64,000 bases of DNA, taken from NCBI RefSeq assembly GCF_036388275.1, contig NZ_DASVSF010000002.1, positions 186,001 to 250,000 on the forward strand, read 5' to 3'. The notes under the pieces are model-generated. The model was not told where the DNA came from and did not search any database. It saw only the letters and a program-made list of their open reading frames with translations. The translations under genes were made by a program, and so were the position numbers. Below, in pieces: positions 33,437 through 42,070 of this stretch (position 1 is the stretch's first letter; the number at the start of each line of letters is the position of its first letter). The DNA comes from Longimicrobium sp. GTDB lineage: Bacteria; Gemmatimonadota; Gemmatimonadetes; Longimicrobiales; Longimicrobiaceae.

Positions 33437-34006
33437 ATGTACACGCTCCGCACTACGCTACGCTTCGCCCTGCTCGCCACTCTGGCGGGCGCGGCAGCTT
33501 CGTGCGCCGACAGCCCGGCCGCGCTGCCGGCGCCGGGCGCGCCCGCTTCGCTGGCGCGCTTCAGCGGCGCGGCCCCGCTGGAGTGCCCGGTGTCCACCGC
33601 CACCAGTGCCACGGCTACCATCGGGGCCCTCGGCGGCATCCTGGAGGCCGGAGGCCACCGGGTGATCATCCCCGCGAACGCGGTGCTGTTCCCCACCCGC
33701 TTCACCATGACGGTTCCGGCGTCGCGGTACGTGGAAGTGGACGTGAAGGCCGCGGGGCTGGAGCACTTCGAGTTTCTGCAGCCGGTGGTGATGTCGCTGA
33801 GCTACGCGCGCTGTACCCGCACCGACATCGACCGGGAAAGCCTGCGGATCTACTACGTCGATTCCCAGACGCGGGAGATCCTGGAGGACAAGGGCGGCGT
33901 CGACAACAAGCTCACCCGCACGGTCACCACGGTTACGGACCACTTCAGCGGATACCTGATCGGACAGGGCCGCAGCGGCGACTCGGGCGGCGACGGCAGC
34001 AACTGA
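33437..34006 (+). CDS. Lipoprotein with ZU5-like domain, 189 aa
   Basis: Predicted lipoprotein with signal ending at Cys23 (AGAAASC). Residues about 55-115 (TIGALGGILEAGGHRVIIPANAVLFPTRFTMTVP) resemble a ZU5-type beta domain, often found in secreted bacterial proteins of unknown role. The tail is Ser/Gly/Asp-rich (GRSGDSGGDGSN) and probably flexible. It follows the kinase by 46 nt and ends before a strong terminator, so it may be co-transcribed with the kinase. Function unknown. Confidence 0.72.
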   Translation: MYTLRTTLRFALLATLAGAAASCADSPAALPAPGAPASLARFSGAAPLECPVSTATSATATIGALGGILEAGGHRVIIPANAVLFPTRFTMTVPASRYVEVDVKAAGLEHFEFLQPVVMSLSYARCTRTDIDRESLRIYYVDSQTREILEDKGGVDNKLTRTVTTVTDHFSGYLIGQGRSGDSGGDGSN

Positions 34007-34029
34007 CCGCCGCCCGCGCTGCGAGCATG

Positions 34030-34066
34030 GGGCCCCGCGGCAGAACGTCGCGGGGCCCGTTTCGTT
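34030..34066 (+). terminator. Terminator after the ZU5-like lipoprotein
   Basis: A 10-bp perfect stem (GGGCCCCGCG / CGCGGGGCCC) with a 9-nt loop is followed by GTTTCGTT. It ends two bases before the next start codon, so it may also act as an attenuator for the TPR gene. Confidence 0.8.
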
Positions 34067-34067
34067 G

Positions 34068-35117
34068 ATGGCGACCATCCCCAGTGCCGATGAGTTCATG
34101 ACGGACGACACGGCCGCGCTGCAGGCGCAGGCGTCCAGGCTGGAGCGGGAGGGCGACTGGCCGGCCGCCAGCGCGGCGTACGCGGCGGTGTTCCACGCAT
34201 CCGTCCGCGGGGGCGACATCGCCCCCGCGGCCGACGCGGTGCGCGGGCAGGCACGCATCCGGCAGCAGGAAGAGCGCTGGGAAGAGGCCGAGGAGCTGGC
34301 GGAGCTCAGCCTGGAGCTGGCCGAGCGCAACGGGCTGCGGCAGGCGGCGGCGCGTGCCGTCAACACCTGCGCCGCCATCCGCTACTTCCAGCGCCAGTAC
34401 GAGCCGGCGCGCACGCTGTTCGAGGCCGCGCTGGAGCGCGCGCTGGACGTGGGCGACGACGCGCTGATCGGGTGGGCGTGCCTGAACCTGGGCGTGGTGG
34501 CCAACATCCGCGGCGACCTGCGCGAGGCCCGCACGCGCTACCTGGAGGGGATCGGCTCGTTCGTGCGGTCGGGCGACAAGCAGAACGCCGCCCTGGTGTA
34601 CAACAACCTGGGGATGGTGTGCGCCGACCTGAACGAATGGCTGGAGGCGCAGGTGTGCTTCGAGCGGGCCATCGAGATCGCCGGGCGGATGTCGGGCACC
34701 CCCCTGCTGGCGCGCATGTACGCCAACCGCGCCGAGCCGCTGCTGCGCCTGCGCAAGGTGCGCGAGGCCCGCGAGTCGCTGGACCGCGCCGAGCAGCTGG
34801 CCCTGCGCGTGGGGGCGCACGGCGCGTTGTCTGACGTGGCGCGCTTTCGCGGCATGGTGTCACGCGCCGAGGGCGCCCTGGGTGACGCCGAAGCGCACCT
34901 GGCGCGCGCCGTCGAGATCGCCCGCGACGCGGAGCTGGAGCTGGAAGAAGCCGAGGCCCTGCGCGAAATGGGCGACCTGCAGCGCCTCCGCGGCCGCGAG
35001 CACGAGGCGCGCACGTCGCTGGAGCGCGCCCGCGAGCTGTTCACCCGCATCGGCGCCGACCGCGACGCCGAGCGCGTCGCCGAGATGCTCTGGGAAGACG
35101 AGCCGGTGGCCGCGTAG
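34068..35117 (+). CDS. Tetratricopeptide repeat protein, 349 aa
   Basis: Soluble all-helical protein with about seven TPR units, for example ALIGWACLNLGVVANIRGDLREA, ALVYNNLGMVCADLNEWLEAQ and LLARMYANRAEPLLRLRKVREA. TPR arrays bind partner proteins; nothing identifies the partner. No signal peptide, membrane segment or enzymatic domain is present. ATG 34068 follows the terminator hairpin directly; an in-frame TTG lies 3 nt upstream. It converges with the toxin gene, with a perfect 11-bp hairpin between. Confidence 0.83.
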   Translation: MATIPSADEFMTDDTAALQAQASRLEREGDWPAASAAYAAVFHASVRGGDIAPAADAVRGQARIRQQEERWEEAEELAELSLELAERNGLRQAAARAVNTCAAIRYFQRQYEPARTLFEAALERALDVGDDALIGWACLNLGVVANIRGDLREARTRYLEGIGSFVRSGDKQNAALVYNNLGMVCADLNEWLEAQVCFERAIEIAGRMSGTPLLARMYANRAEPLLRLRKVREARESLDRAEQLALRVGAHGALSDVARFRGMVSRAEGALGDAEAHLARAVEIARDAELELEEAEALREMGDLQRLRGREHEARTSLERARELFTRIGADRDAERVAEMLWEDEPVAA

Positions 35118-35126
35118 GGTTTTCGT

Positions 35127-35154
35127 CCTCGGCATCGACATGCCGATGCCGAGG
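35127..35154. terminator. Perfect hairpin between convergent TPR and yhaV genes
   Basis: Stem CCTCGGCATCG / CGATGCCGAGG with a 6-nt loop. No T-run follows on either strand, so termination is plausible but would be non-canonical. Confidence 0.5.
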
Positions 35155-35166
35155 CACGCGCGGGGT

Positions 35167-35676
35167 CTACTCGCCTGGGAGTTCCAGCCCTTCGGATTGG
35201 GCCAGCAGCTCGTCCCAATCTCCCGGAGGCGCCCCGGCTTCGAGCATCCGCTGGAAGACGGCATAGGCATCTGAACGCGCACCGCGGGCGCGGAGCGTGT
35301 CGTCGTCGTTCACCCAAGCGTACACGATCACGCGAGTGTCAGAGCGAAATCGGAAGAACAGGCGATATCGTTCGTAAAACCCCGCGGAGAACCAGTGCCT
35401 GTTCTCCCTGCCTAGCGTATTTCCCTGCCGAAACTCCGGCGAGTTGGGGTTCGCCGGGATGATTTCTGTGATCAGGCGGTAGATCGCGGCCAGCCGCTTC
35501 GTCGAGCGGTGCGACTGGAAATTCCGTGGATCGGCAGGCTCGAGCTGCTCCACCTCGCGGATGAGATCGGCGAAAAGTTGCCCAAACGCCCGCCACTGGT
35601 AGAGCTTCCACCCGTTCCTGGCCGGTGGCTCGCGCGGGTTGTCAGGCGCACTCGAGCGATGGCGGAGGCCCGTCAC
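35167..35676 (-). CDS. yhaV: YhaV-family type II toxin (RelE-like ribonuclease)
   Basis: Toxin of a PrlF/YhaV module, 169 residues. YhaV proteins are ribosome-associated mRNA interferases. Family landmarks: GWKLYQWRAFGQLFADLIREVEQL, KRLAAIYRLITEIIP, GNTLGRENRHWFSAGFYERYRLFFRF and VIVYAWVNDDDTLRARG. It starts at GTG 35676, immediately after the antitoxin stop (TAAGTG), so the pair is translated together. The first 20 residues (MTGLRHRSSAPDNPREPPAR) are an extension with little family similarity. All core segments are intact, so it should be functional. Confidence 0.88.
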   Translation of the reverse strand: MTGLRHRSSAPDNPREPPARNGWKLYQWRAFGQLFADLIREVEQLEPADPRNFQSHRSTKRLAAIYRLITEIIPANPNSPEFRQGNTLGRENRHWFSAGFYERYRLFFRFRSDTRVIVYAWVNDDDTLRARGARSDAYAVFQRMLEAGAPPGDWDELLAQSEGLELPGE

Positions 35677-36003
35677 TTAGTCGAGCGGTGCATCCAGGTT
35701 CACCTGCATGCCACCCACCAGCCGCTCCGCGCGCGCAAGAAGGTCTGCTGACAGCGGCTGGATGCTTTCCGGGTTGTCGAGCATGTCGCGCTCGATGAAC
35801 GAAAGGAATGCGCCGAGCACAGGGTCGTCGCCCGGAACCCACTGCTTCTCACTCTCGACCGTGCGGACCAGGAGCACACCCGGACCGATGTAATCCGCTT
35901 CGACATTCCGGGAATCAAACTCCGGATGCGAACGGAAGAGGGCTGACTCGAATGCGAACGACTTCGAGTTCCCGGTCCTGGTGAAGCGTCCTTTGTATGG
36001 CAT
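35677..36003 (-). CDS. prlF: PrlF-family antitoxin with divergent N-terminus
   Basis: Antitoxin of 108 residues. The C-terminal half is clearly PrlF-like: DPVLGAFLSFIERDM, then LLARAERLVGGMQVNLDA, which matches the toxin-binding tail of E. coli PrlF. The N-terminal half (GRFTRTGNSKSFAFESALFRSHPEF) lacks the usual AbrB/MazE signature (GQTTIPAPVREAL), so DNA binding may use an altered motif. AAGGAGG lies 7 nt before ATG 36003. A palindrome in the leader (36027-36042) is the probable autoregulatory operator. Confidence 0.82.
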   Translation of the reverse strand: MPYKGRFTRTGNSKSFAFESALFRSHPEFDSRNVEADYIGPGVLLVRTVESEKQWVPGDDPVLGAFLSFIERDMLDNPESIQPLSADLLARAERLVGGMQVNLDAPLD

Positions 36004-36026
36004 TGCGTTCCTCCTTGCAATCGACC

Positions 36027-36042
36027 CTAACCCATCGGTTAG
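36027..36042. promoter_or_regulatory. Palindromic operator of the prlF-yhaV module
   Basis: CTAACC-CATC-GGTTAG: perfect 6-bp arms, 24 nt before the prlF start. A candidate promoter on the minus strand (TTGACG at 36074-36069, 16-nt spacer, TACGTT at 36052-36047) would place the operator just downstream of -10, a usual site for toxin-antitoxin autorepression. Confidence 0.6.
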
Positions 36043-36145
36043 TACAAACGTAATTACCTCCCGGCGCGCGTCAAGGCTTCCGGGGCGCACTGGCGCCGCT
36101 CTCAACTTGCGGCCCCCGCAATGGCCTGTGACACGGAGCGGCCGC

Positions 36146-36166
36146 CTGTGCTAACTTTCAGCACAG
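36146..36166. promoter_or_regulatory. Palindromic operator before the HTH-nucleotidyltransferase gene
   Basis: CTGTGCT-AACTTTC-AGCACAG, perfect 7-bp arms, 15 nt before the GTG start and just ahead of AGGAGA. Position and symmetry fit binding by the winged-helix domain of the gene's own product. Confidence 0.6.
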
Positions 36167-36181
36167 ACCAGGAGAGTCACC

Positions 36182-36802
36182 GTGCCTGCATCGATTGCTC
36201 AACGATCCAGCCTCGCAGCCCTGTTCCCATCGCTGGCCATGGCCCGGCTGGTGGTGTTCTTTCTGGTGCACCCCGGCGGGAGATTCCACGTCCGAGAGCT
36301 GATGCGCCAGACCCGGCTGCCGAGCGCGTCGCTGCAGACCGAGTTGCGTCGGCTGACCGTGCTGGGTACGCTCCGCCGTGATGACGAAGGAGGCCGCGCG
36401 TTCTACTCGGCCGACCGGGAGCACGCGGCTTGGCGCGCGTGGATCCTGCTCCTGCGCGCGTGCGCCCGCCCGGCCGACGTGCTTCGGGAAGCGCTCGTGG
36501 ACGCGAGCGGAATCGAAGGGGCATTCGTATTTGGATCCGTGGCGCGGAACGACGCGGGCCCGGAGAGCGACCTCGACGTCCTCCTGGTGGGCGACGAGGC
36601 CGCGCGTCAGCAGGCGGGGCGGGTGCTATCCGACGCATCCGTGCTGATCGATAGGGACCTGGACGTGGTCGGCTACGCGCAGGACGAGCTTCGCGCGCGC
36701 CTCCGCTCCGGCAACGCGTTCATCCAGCGCGTGCTCGAAGGGCCGAAGGAGTGGCTGCGCGGCCACGATGGAATCCTCAACGAGGGGGCGGCAACGGCCT
36801 GA
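36182..36802 (+). CDS. Winged-helix / nucleotidyltransferase fusion protein
   Basis: A 206-residue protein. The N-terminal 80 residues form an ArsR/MarR-like winged helix (MARLVVFFLVHPGGRFHVRELMRQTRLPSASLQTELRRLTVLG). The C-terminal half is a minimal nucleotidyltransferase domain with the pol-beta motif GS(118-119)...D130-x-D132 in GSVARNDAGPESDLDVLL. Such proteins may modify RNA or protein or act as regulators; proteins with the MNT domain also serve as antitoxins for HEPN partners. No HEPN gene is adjacent. GTG 36182 has AGGAGA upstream. It is divergent from the prlF-yhaV pair. Confidence 0.82.
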   Translation: MPASIAQRSSLAALFPSLAMARLVVFFLVHPGGRFHVRELMRQTRLPSASLQTELRRLTVLGTLRRDDEGGRAFYSADREHAAWRAWILLLRACARPADVLREALVDASGIEGAFVFGSVARNDAGPESDLDVLLVGDEAARQQAGRVLSDASVLIDRDLDVVGYAQDELRARLRSGNAFIQRVLEGPKEWLRGHDGILNEGAATA

Positions 36803-37041
36803 TGGCGTCATGCCGAGGATCGCGGAACCGCAAGGGCGTCCGTAGACGGAACCATCCGGCCGGGCGCGGGGGTATCTCCAGGAAACGCCCGTGTGCCCCG
36901 CCGTGATCCAACTCGCTGCCATCTCACGATTTGGGGAACGGATCGTGCTCCTTTCCATACTCGGCAGCGCGTGGCGGGGCCAACTCCGGGCCTCTCATGC
37001 CGGGAACGTGCGCGTTCCCACTTGCGGTTTCGTGGTACCCA

Positions 37042-39477
37042 ATGATCCAGCATCGCTTCGCACCCGCCCTGGCGGCCCTCGTGGGCCTTGCAACCGGCCT
37101 TGCAATCAGCAACGCCGCCGGGGAGCGTGCATTCCTGTCCAGCGTCCCCACCGTTTCGGAGCTTACGCCCAGCTTTTCCGCCGACCCCATGCCCGCGTTC
37201 AGCAACGCGCGGATGGCGCTGGCGGTGCGCGAGGCGCAGGGGCTGGTGGACGGCGGACGCCCGTGGGAGGCGTGGAAGGAGCTGCGCCCGTTCGTCGACG
37301 AGCCGGACGATGCGCCCGACGCGGTGCTGCTGCTGGCGGCGCGGGCGGCGGCGGGATGGGAAGGATGGACGCAGGTGCGCCGCCTGCTGAACGGCCGCGA
37401 CTGGCTGGCGCAGCGAGCGGGCGGCGAGGGGCTGTTCCTGCTGGCCCGCGCCCACGAGGCCAAGGGCGACTGGCCCGCCGCGGCCGACGGCTACCGCCGC
37501 TATGCCAAGGTGCGCCGCGCCCCCCGACAGGCCGAGGCGGCCGCGCGCCTGGGCCGCGCGCTCGGCCGGCTGAACGACCTTCCCGGGGCGGCCGACGCCT
37601 ACGACGAGGCGGCGCAAGCGCTCGGGCGCGAAGGCGACTGGCTGCGCGTCCTCCAGGCCGAGGCGCTGGCCAAGGCGGGCGACAAGGCCGCCTTGGCGGT
37701 GGCGGGCACCGCCAGCTCCAGCGCCCCGGTCCGCGTGCGGCTGGCGCGTGCCGAGGCGAGGTACTGGCTGGCGCAGGGTGACACGGCGCAGGCGATGGAC
37801 CGGCTGGCGCGCGAAGAAGGGATCCTGCGCGGCGCCGGTGCCGATCCGCACGCCGCCGAGCTGGCGCTGGAGCGCGTCCGCCTGCTGATCGCCGGCGGAC
37901 GCCTGGGGGATGCACGCGACGCGCTTCGCCGCGTGGCTGGCGACGACGCCGTGCCCGGCTCCGTCCGCGTTCGCGCCGCCGCCCGGCTGGGCGAAGTAGC
38001 CACGGCGCCCACGGCCGACGAGCAGATGGCCCGCGCCGCGGCGTACGAGGCGGGCAATCGACCTGGCCTGGCCGCCCGCAGCCTTCGCGCGGCCCTTCGC
38101 GCCGGCGCGACGGCGGACCCCGCACAGCGGCTTCGCCTGGGTAGGCTGCTCTTCGAGGAGCGCGACTTCCGCCCGGCCCGCGAGGTGCTGGCCGGCCTGT
38201 CCGGAGAGCTGTCGGACCCCGCGCAGCAGGCCGAGGCCGAGCTGTACGCCGCCCGCGCGCTGGCCCGGCTGGGAAGCGCCGACGGATACGCCGAGATGCG
38301 CAAGCTGGCGGAAAAGCGCGCCGGGACGGCCGCCGCGGGAACGGCGCTCTACCTGCTGGGCGACGTGGCCGACGACCGGGGCGCCGCCATCGCGTACTAC
38401 CGGCGCGCGGCGGCGGTGCAAGTCTCGCCCTACGCCCGCGAGGCGCTGTTCCGCCTGGCCGACCGCACCCTGAAGGCGGGCGACGCGGGCGCGGCCTTCG
38501 CGGCGTGGGAGACGTACGTGTCGCGCTATCCCCAAGGCGAGACCACCGCCGAGCTGGCCTATCGCGCGGGGGTGATGCACGAAAAAGCGGGGCGCGACGA
38601 GCGCGCGCGCGCGATGTACGCGGCGGCCATCCGCGCCGACCCGGTATCGTATTACGCCGTCCGTGCCGGCGACCGCGCGGGCTCCAACCCGCTGGCGGGC
38701 GCCCTGGCGAACGAGCGCGCCTGGCCCATCGCCGCGCGCGACCAGGCCGACGCCGACGAGGGGCGGCGGCGTCTGGATGCGCTGCACCGCACCGGCTTCG
38801 CGGCGGAGTTCAAGGAAGAGCTGGCCTGGCAGACGTACCGGTTTCGCTCGCGCCCCGGCGCGCTGCTGGTGCTGGCCGAGGGGCTCGCGGAAGATCATCC
38901 GGTGGAGGGCATCCGCATTGGGCGGGAGCTACTGGACGCGCGCGGCGGCGAGTGGGATGCACGGCTGCTGAAGGTGGTGTTCCCCTTCCCCTTCCGCGAC
39001 ATCCTGATGGCCGAGGCGGACCGGGCGAACGTCGATCCCTACCTGCTGGCCGGACTGGTGCGGCAGGAATCATCGTTCAACCCCAAGGCGCGCTCCTGGG
39101 TGGGCGCCACGGGGCTCAGCCAGATCATGCCGGCGACGGGTGCGTGGCTGGCGCCGGGCGCGGGGGTCAGCAACTTCGATCCCAGCCTGCTCGCCGTCCC
39201 CGAGATCAACCTGCGGATGGGCTCGCGGTACCTGCGCGACCAGCTGCGGCGCTATGGTGGCAAGCGCGACCTGGCGCTGGCGGCGTACAACGCGGGCCCC
39301 AGCCGGGCCGACCGGTGGCGCCGCGAGCTGGGGTACGGCGGCGACCCGGACGTGTTCCGCGAGCGCATTCCGTTCGACGAAACGCGCAAGTACGTGAAGG
39401 TGGTGCTTCGCAACGCGGCCATCTACCGCCGGCTGTACGGCGGCGAGCGCTCGCCGGGGCTGGCGGGCGGATCGTAG
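37042..39477 (+). CDS. Soluble lytic murein transglycosylase (Slt70-like) with long TPR region
   Basis: Envelope protein of 811 residues. An N-terminal signal anchor (ALAALVGLATGLAIS) is followed by about 600 residues of TPR-like helical repeats, the ring-shaped U and L domains of Slt70 relatives. The C-terminal catalytic domain has Glu676 in VRQESSFNPKARS, then GATGLSQIMPATG and LALAAYNAGPSRADRW. It cleaves glycan strands to 1,6-anhydroMurNAc ends, the substrates of the AmpG-NagZ-AnmK-MurQ route in this window. ATG 37042 starts the signal; the frame is open to 36931. The gap 36803-37041 shows nothing recognisable. Confidence 0.88.
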   Translation: MIQHRFAPALAALVGLATGLAISNAAGERAFLSSVPTVSELTPSFSADPMPAFSNARMALAVREAQGLVDGGRPWEAWKELRPFVDEPDDAPDAVLLLAARAAAGWEGWTQVRRLLNGRDWLAQRAGGEGLFLLARAHEAKGDWPAAADGYRRYAKVRRAPRQAEAAARLGRALGRLNDLPGAADAYDEAAQALGREGDWLRVLQAEALAKAGDKAALAVAGTASSSAPVRVRLARAEARYWLAQGDTAQAMDRLAREEGILRGAGADPHAAELALERVRLLIAGGRLGDARDALRRVAGDDAVPGSVRVRAAARLGEVATAPTADEQMARAAAYEAGNRPGLAARSLRAALRAGATADPAQRLRLGRLLFEERDFRPAREVLAGLSGELSDPAQQAEAELYAARALARLGSADGYAEMRKLAEKRAGTAAAGTALYLLGDVADDRGAAIAYYRRAAAVQVSPYAREALFRLADRTLKAGDAGAAFAAWETYVSRYPQGETTAELAYRAGVMHEKAGRDERARAMYAAAIRADPVSYYAVRAGDRAGSNPLAGALANERAWPIAARDQADADEGRRRLDALHRTGFAAEFKEELAWQTYRFRSRPGALLVLAEGLAEDHPVEGIRIGRELLDARGGEWDARLLKVVFPFPFRDILMAEADRANVDPYLLAGLVRQESSFNPKARSWVGATGLSQIMPATGAWLAPGAGVSNFDPSLLAVPEINLRMGSRYLRDQLRRYGGKRDLALAAYNAGPSRADRWRRELGYGGDPDVFRERIPFDETRKYVKVVLRNAAIYRRLYGGERSPGLAGGS

Positions 39478-39527
39478 TCCGCCCGAGCCGGACGCGTGGA
39501 CCCCGGCGGAGGCTCGCGGTGTAGGCG

Positions 39528-39556
39528 TTGACCGTTGCCGCGGGCGCACCTACACT
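39528..39556 (+). promoter_or_regulatory. Sigma-70-type promoter before the M15-LysM gene
   Basis: TTGACC (39528-39533), 17-nt spacer, TACACT (39551-39556), 85 nt upstream of the start codon. Confidence 0.55.
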
Positions 39557-39640
39557 GTGCTTTCGCGCCCGCAGCCCTGGCCGTGCATCGTTCTCGGGCG
39601 CGTCCGTACATCTTCCGACACGGGCGAGACCATCCGCCAA

Positions 39641-40414
39641 ATGCCGATGCCAATCTTCCGCTTTGCGGCATCCCTGCTCGTTCCGGCCGCGCTGGCCCTG
39701 GCGGCGGAGCCGTCGCGTGCGCAGACAACGCTGCGGGGGTCGCCCGCCAGCGTCGACCGCATGTACCAGCAGGCCCGCTCGCACGACCTGACGTTCTACC
39801 GAACGGCCACGGGGGTGCGCGGCGCGGCGCGCGACGGCGACCTGGTGCGCATGAGCGGCAACGCCGACTACCGGCTGGCCGGCGTGTCGCACCCGTACGC
39901 GCTTTCCATCACCCGCACGTTCGTTCAGCGCCTGGCGCGCCAGTATCGGCAGACCTGCCGCGAGCAGCTGGTGATCACGAGCGCCATGCGTCCCACGTCG
40001 CTGCGCCTGGCCAACTCCGTCGACCGTTCGGTGCACCCCACGGGCATGGCCATCGACATCCGCCGCCCCACCAACGGCCGCTGTCTGACCTTTCTTCGAG
40101 AGACGCTGCTGCGCCTGGAGCGCGAGGGGGTTCTCGAGGCCACCGAGGAGCGCCGCCCGCCGCACTTTCACGTGGCGGTCTACCCCGGCCCGTACCGGCG
40201 CTACATCGGCGACGCGGAAGCGGCGCCCGCGGGGCAGCGCTCGGCCTCGCGCCCGCCGGCCCCGCGTCGGGACACGTATCGGGTGCGGCAGGGCGACTCG
40301 CTGTGGGAAATCGCCCGGCGGCACAACACCACGGTCGACCGGCTGCGCGTGGCCAACGACATGCGCACCAACCGCATCGTCGCCGGCCAGGTGCTGATCA
40401 TCCCGGCGCGCTGA
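39641..40414 (+). CDS. Secreted M15/VanY-like peptidase with C-terminal LysM domain
   Basis: A 257-residue secreted protein. A signal peptide covers about residues 1-27 (SLLVPAALALAAEPSRAQ). The middle domain has the zinc pattern of M15/DUF5715 peptidases: SVHPTGMAIDIRRP with His132 and Asp139, and HFHVAVYP with His175/His177. A LysM domain (about 211-255, YRVRQGDSLWEIARRHNTTVDRL) anchors it to peptidoglycan. It probably cleaves stem-peptide or cross-bridge bonds. It is 163 nt downstream of the Slt70-like gene but has its own promoter. Confidence 0.8.
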   Translation: MPMPIFRFAASLLVPAALALAAEPSRAQTTLRGSPASVDRMYQQARSHDLTFYRTATGVRGAARDGDLVRMSGNADYRLAGVSHPYALSITRTFVQRLARQYRQTCREQLVITSAMRPTSLRLANSVDRSVHPTGMAIDIRRPTNGRCLTFLRETLLRLEREGVLEATEERRPPHFHVAVYPGPYRRYIGDAEAAPAGQRSASRPPAPRRDTYRVRQGDSLWEIARRHNTTVDRLRVANDMRTNRIVAGQVLIIPAR

Positions 40415-40560
40415 TCGGACGTTTCTCGGCCTGGTAGGTGAAGAGGCCGGTCATCGCCGGGGAAGAGAAGCAGCGAACCTGTCGAAGAACTTCCTCCCGG
40501 ACTGGGTCGGTGTTGGGCACTTTGTCGGAACCGTTGCCCGAAATCCGCCCTTGGGGCAAT

Positions 40561-40983
40561 CTACTTCTTTCCGCAGGCGAATTTGTGCACGCTCCCTCCC
40601 GTCGTTCCGGGAGTGACCGGGCGAGTCTCAGCAGTCTCCTCCGGCGGCACTTCTCCGACAAACTTACCCAGAAGGTAGTAGTTGCCTCGCAACACGCGCA
40701 GGACACCCGTGTCGCAATCAGCCTGAAGGTAAAGAGTCGCCTTGTTGTGCTGCGGAGGGCCGTCCTCCAACTGGGCGAACTCGACCCGTACCCACACGTT
40801 CACGTATGAGCCGTGTCGCACAACTGACTCTTCTTCGACAAAGGCGGTAAGTCTTGGGCTCGACGAGATTCGCCGCCAACCCTTGTTTGCCGCTTCCATC
40901 TCGGTTCTGATGGCCTCGCACCCCGTGAGCAACATGAAGCACGTGGCGGCAGCGTATGCGAGGAATGGTGCCGAGCATCTCAT
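40561..40983 (-). CDS. Lipoprotein resembling surface-adhesin E, 140 aa
   Basis: Small lipoprotein with signal ending at Cys22 (FMLLTGC). The mature part (WRRISSSPRLTAFVEEESVVRHGSYVNVWVRVEF, LYLQADCDTGVLRVLRGNYYLLG, ending VHKFACGKK) has the layout of surface-adhesin E-like domains: a Trp start, alternating strands and two conserved cysteines. Function unknown. The frame is open to 41301, but the signal peptide begins at ATG 40983. The cassette-borne lipoprotein at 47192 shares the DC...FAC cysteine pattern. Confidence 0.7.
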   Translation of the reverse strand: MRCSAPFLAYAAATCFMLLTGCEAIRTEMEAANKGWRRISSSPRLTAFVEEESVVRHGSYVNVWVRVEFAQLEDGPPQHNKATLYLQADCDTGVLRVLRGNYYLLGKFVGEVPPEETAETRPVTPGTTGGSVHKFACGKK

Positions 40984-41105
40984 ACGCTTGGAACTGGCAG
41001 GGGGGTCAAAACGCGAAGGGGGCCAACAATAGCGGCGGTTGTCTCCGACTACAAGCATCCCGCCGGTCAACCCCTGCGTGAGTGCCAGCCAACTGCGACA
41101 ACGGC

Positions 41106-41134
41106 GCCGCTTCCGACCCGGAGGCGGCTTTTTT
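41106..41134 (+). terminator. Terminator-like hairpin in the 40984-41333 gap
   Basis: Stem GCCGCTTCC / GGAGGCGGC (one G-T pair), loop GACCC, then six T. It points along the plus strand although no plus-strand gene ends just before it; a small unannotated transcript could end here. The rest of the 350-nt gap shows nothing else recognisable. Confidence 0.6.
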
Positions 41135-41333
41135 CGTCTCACCACTGTCGCTACGGCCGAAGGGACAGGATCGTCCACGGACGCGGACATGGGCACGGCA
41201 TTCGCGGCGTAGAAATCGAGCAACGGCGCGGGTTTCGGCTGGGCACCGGGGTTGCCCTGCCGTGTTGGTGCGCCGCGCCTCTCCTTGCGCGGACCAATCA
41301 CACCGTGGGACCCCGAGCAGGAGGCAGTTTCCG

Positions 41334-41999
41334 ATGAAACGCATGGTACGCGGCCTGGCGCTGGCGGCGACGCTGGCGCTGGGCGCCACCGCCGGCGGGT
41401 GCGCCGGCTATGGAATGGAAGAGGTGCTGAACGGCGGGCTGGGCACGCTGTACGGCAACGAGGTGGAGGGCGAGATCCGCGGCGTGAACACCCGCTCGCG
41501 CTACCTGGAGGTGCGCACCTACAACGGGCGCAGCGAACGGGTGCGCTACGACGGCCGCACGCGCGTGGTGTACCGCGACCGGCAGTACAACCCGTCGGCC
41601 CTGGAACGCGGCGACGAGGTGAGCATTCGCACGTCGCGCGACCGTGACGGCTACCTGTACGCCGACCACGTTCGCGTGCGCAACAGCCGCGGCGACGACC
41701 GGTACGACTCGCGGGATCGGGACAGGGACCGCGACCGGCGGGACCGTGATCGCGATCGGTACGAGGACCGGGGCCGGTACGACGACCGCGTCCATTCGCT
41801 TGACGCGCGCGTGGTCCGGGTGAGCCGCACCACGCGCCAGATGGAGCTGCGCGCCAGCGACGGACGCCGCATCTGGGCGACGCTCCCCCACGACTCGCAC
41901 GACCGCGACCGGTTCAACCGCCTGCGCGAAGGCGACCGCGTGCGCCTGACGGGCCGCTACACCAGTCGGGAGCGATTCGTCATCGAACGCATCCGGTAA
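41334..41999 (+). CDS. Lipoprotein with OB-like domains and Arg-Asp-rich linker, 221 aa
   Basis: Predicted lipoprotein with Cys23 (GATAGGC). Two similar beta-rich halves (about 47-115, EVEGEIRGVNTRSRYLEVRTYN...; about 155-221, SLDARVVRVSRTTRQMELRAS...) look like a duplicated DUF5666/OB-type domain. Between them is a linker almost entirely Arg, Asp and Tyr (about 118-150, RDRDRDRDRRDRDRDR). Such a zwitterionic stretch is probably disordered. GGAGG lies 9 nt before ATG 41334. It converges on the GDSL gene. Confidence 0.75.
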   Translation: MKRMVRGLALAATLALGATAGGCAGYGMEEVLNGGLGTLYGNEVEGEIRGVNTRSRYLEVRTYNGRSERVRYDGRTRVVYRDRQYNPSALERGDEVSIRTSRDRDGYLYADHVRVRNSRGDDRYDSRDRDRDRDRRDRDRDRYEDRGRYDDRVHSLDARVVRVSRTTRQMELRASDGRRIWATLPHDSHDRDRFNRLREGDRVRLTGRYTSRERFVIERIR

Positions 42000-42019
42000 C
42001 TACGGGTGGAGGATGAGAA

Positions 42020-42057
42020 AGGGGCGAGGCGGCCGGTCGGCTGCCCCGCCCCTCTTC
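42020..42057. terminator. Shared hairpin between convergent genes
   Basis: Arms AGGGGCG (42020-42026) and CGCCCCT (42047-42053) lie between the lipoprotein and the GDSL hydrolase. AAA precedes it and TCTT follows, so it could end transcription from both sides. Confidence 0.5.
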
Positions 42058-42070
42058 CGTTCGCGCGCGG

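Noticed and set aside
41000..41140. tRNA or small RNA gene before the T-rich hairpin
   Set aside because: No cloverleaf or T-loop consensus could be drawn on either strand; only the terminator-like hairpin is supported.
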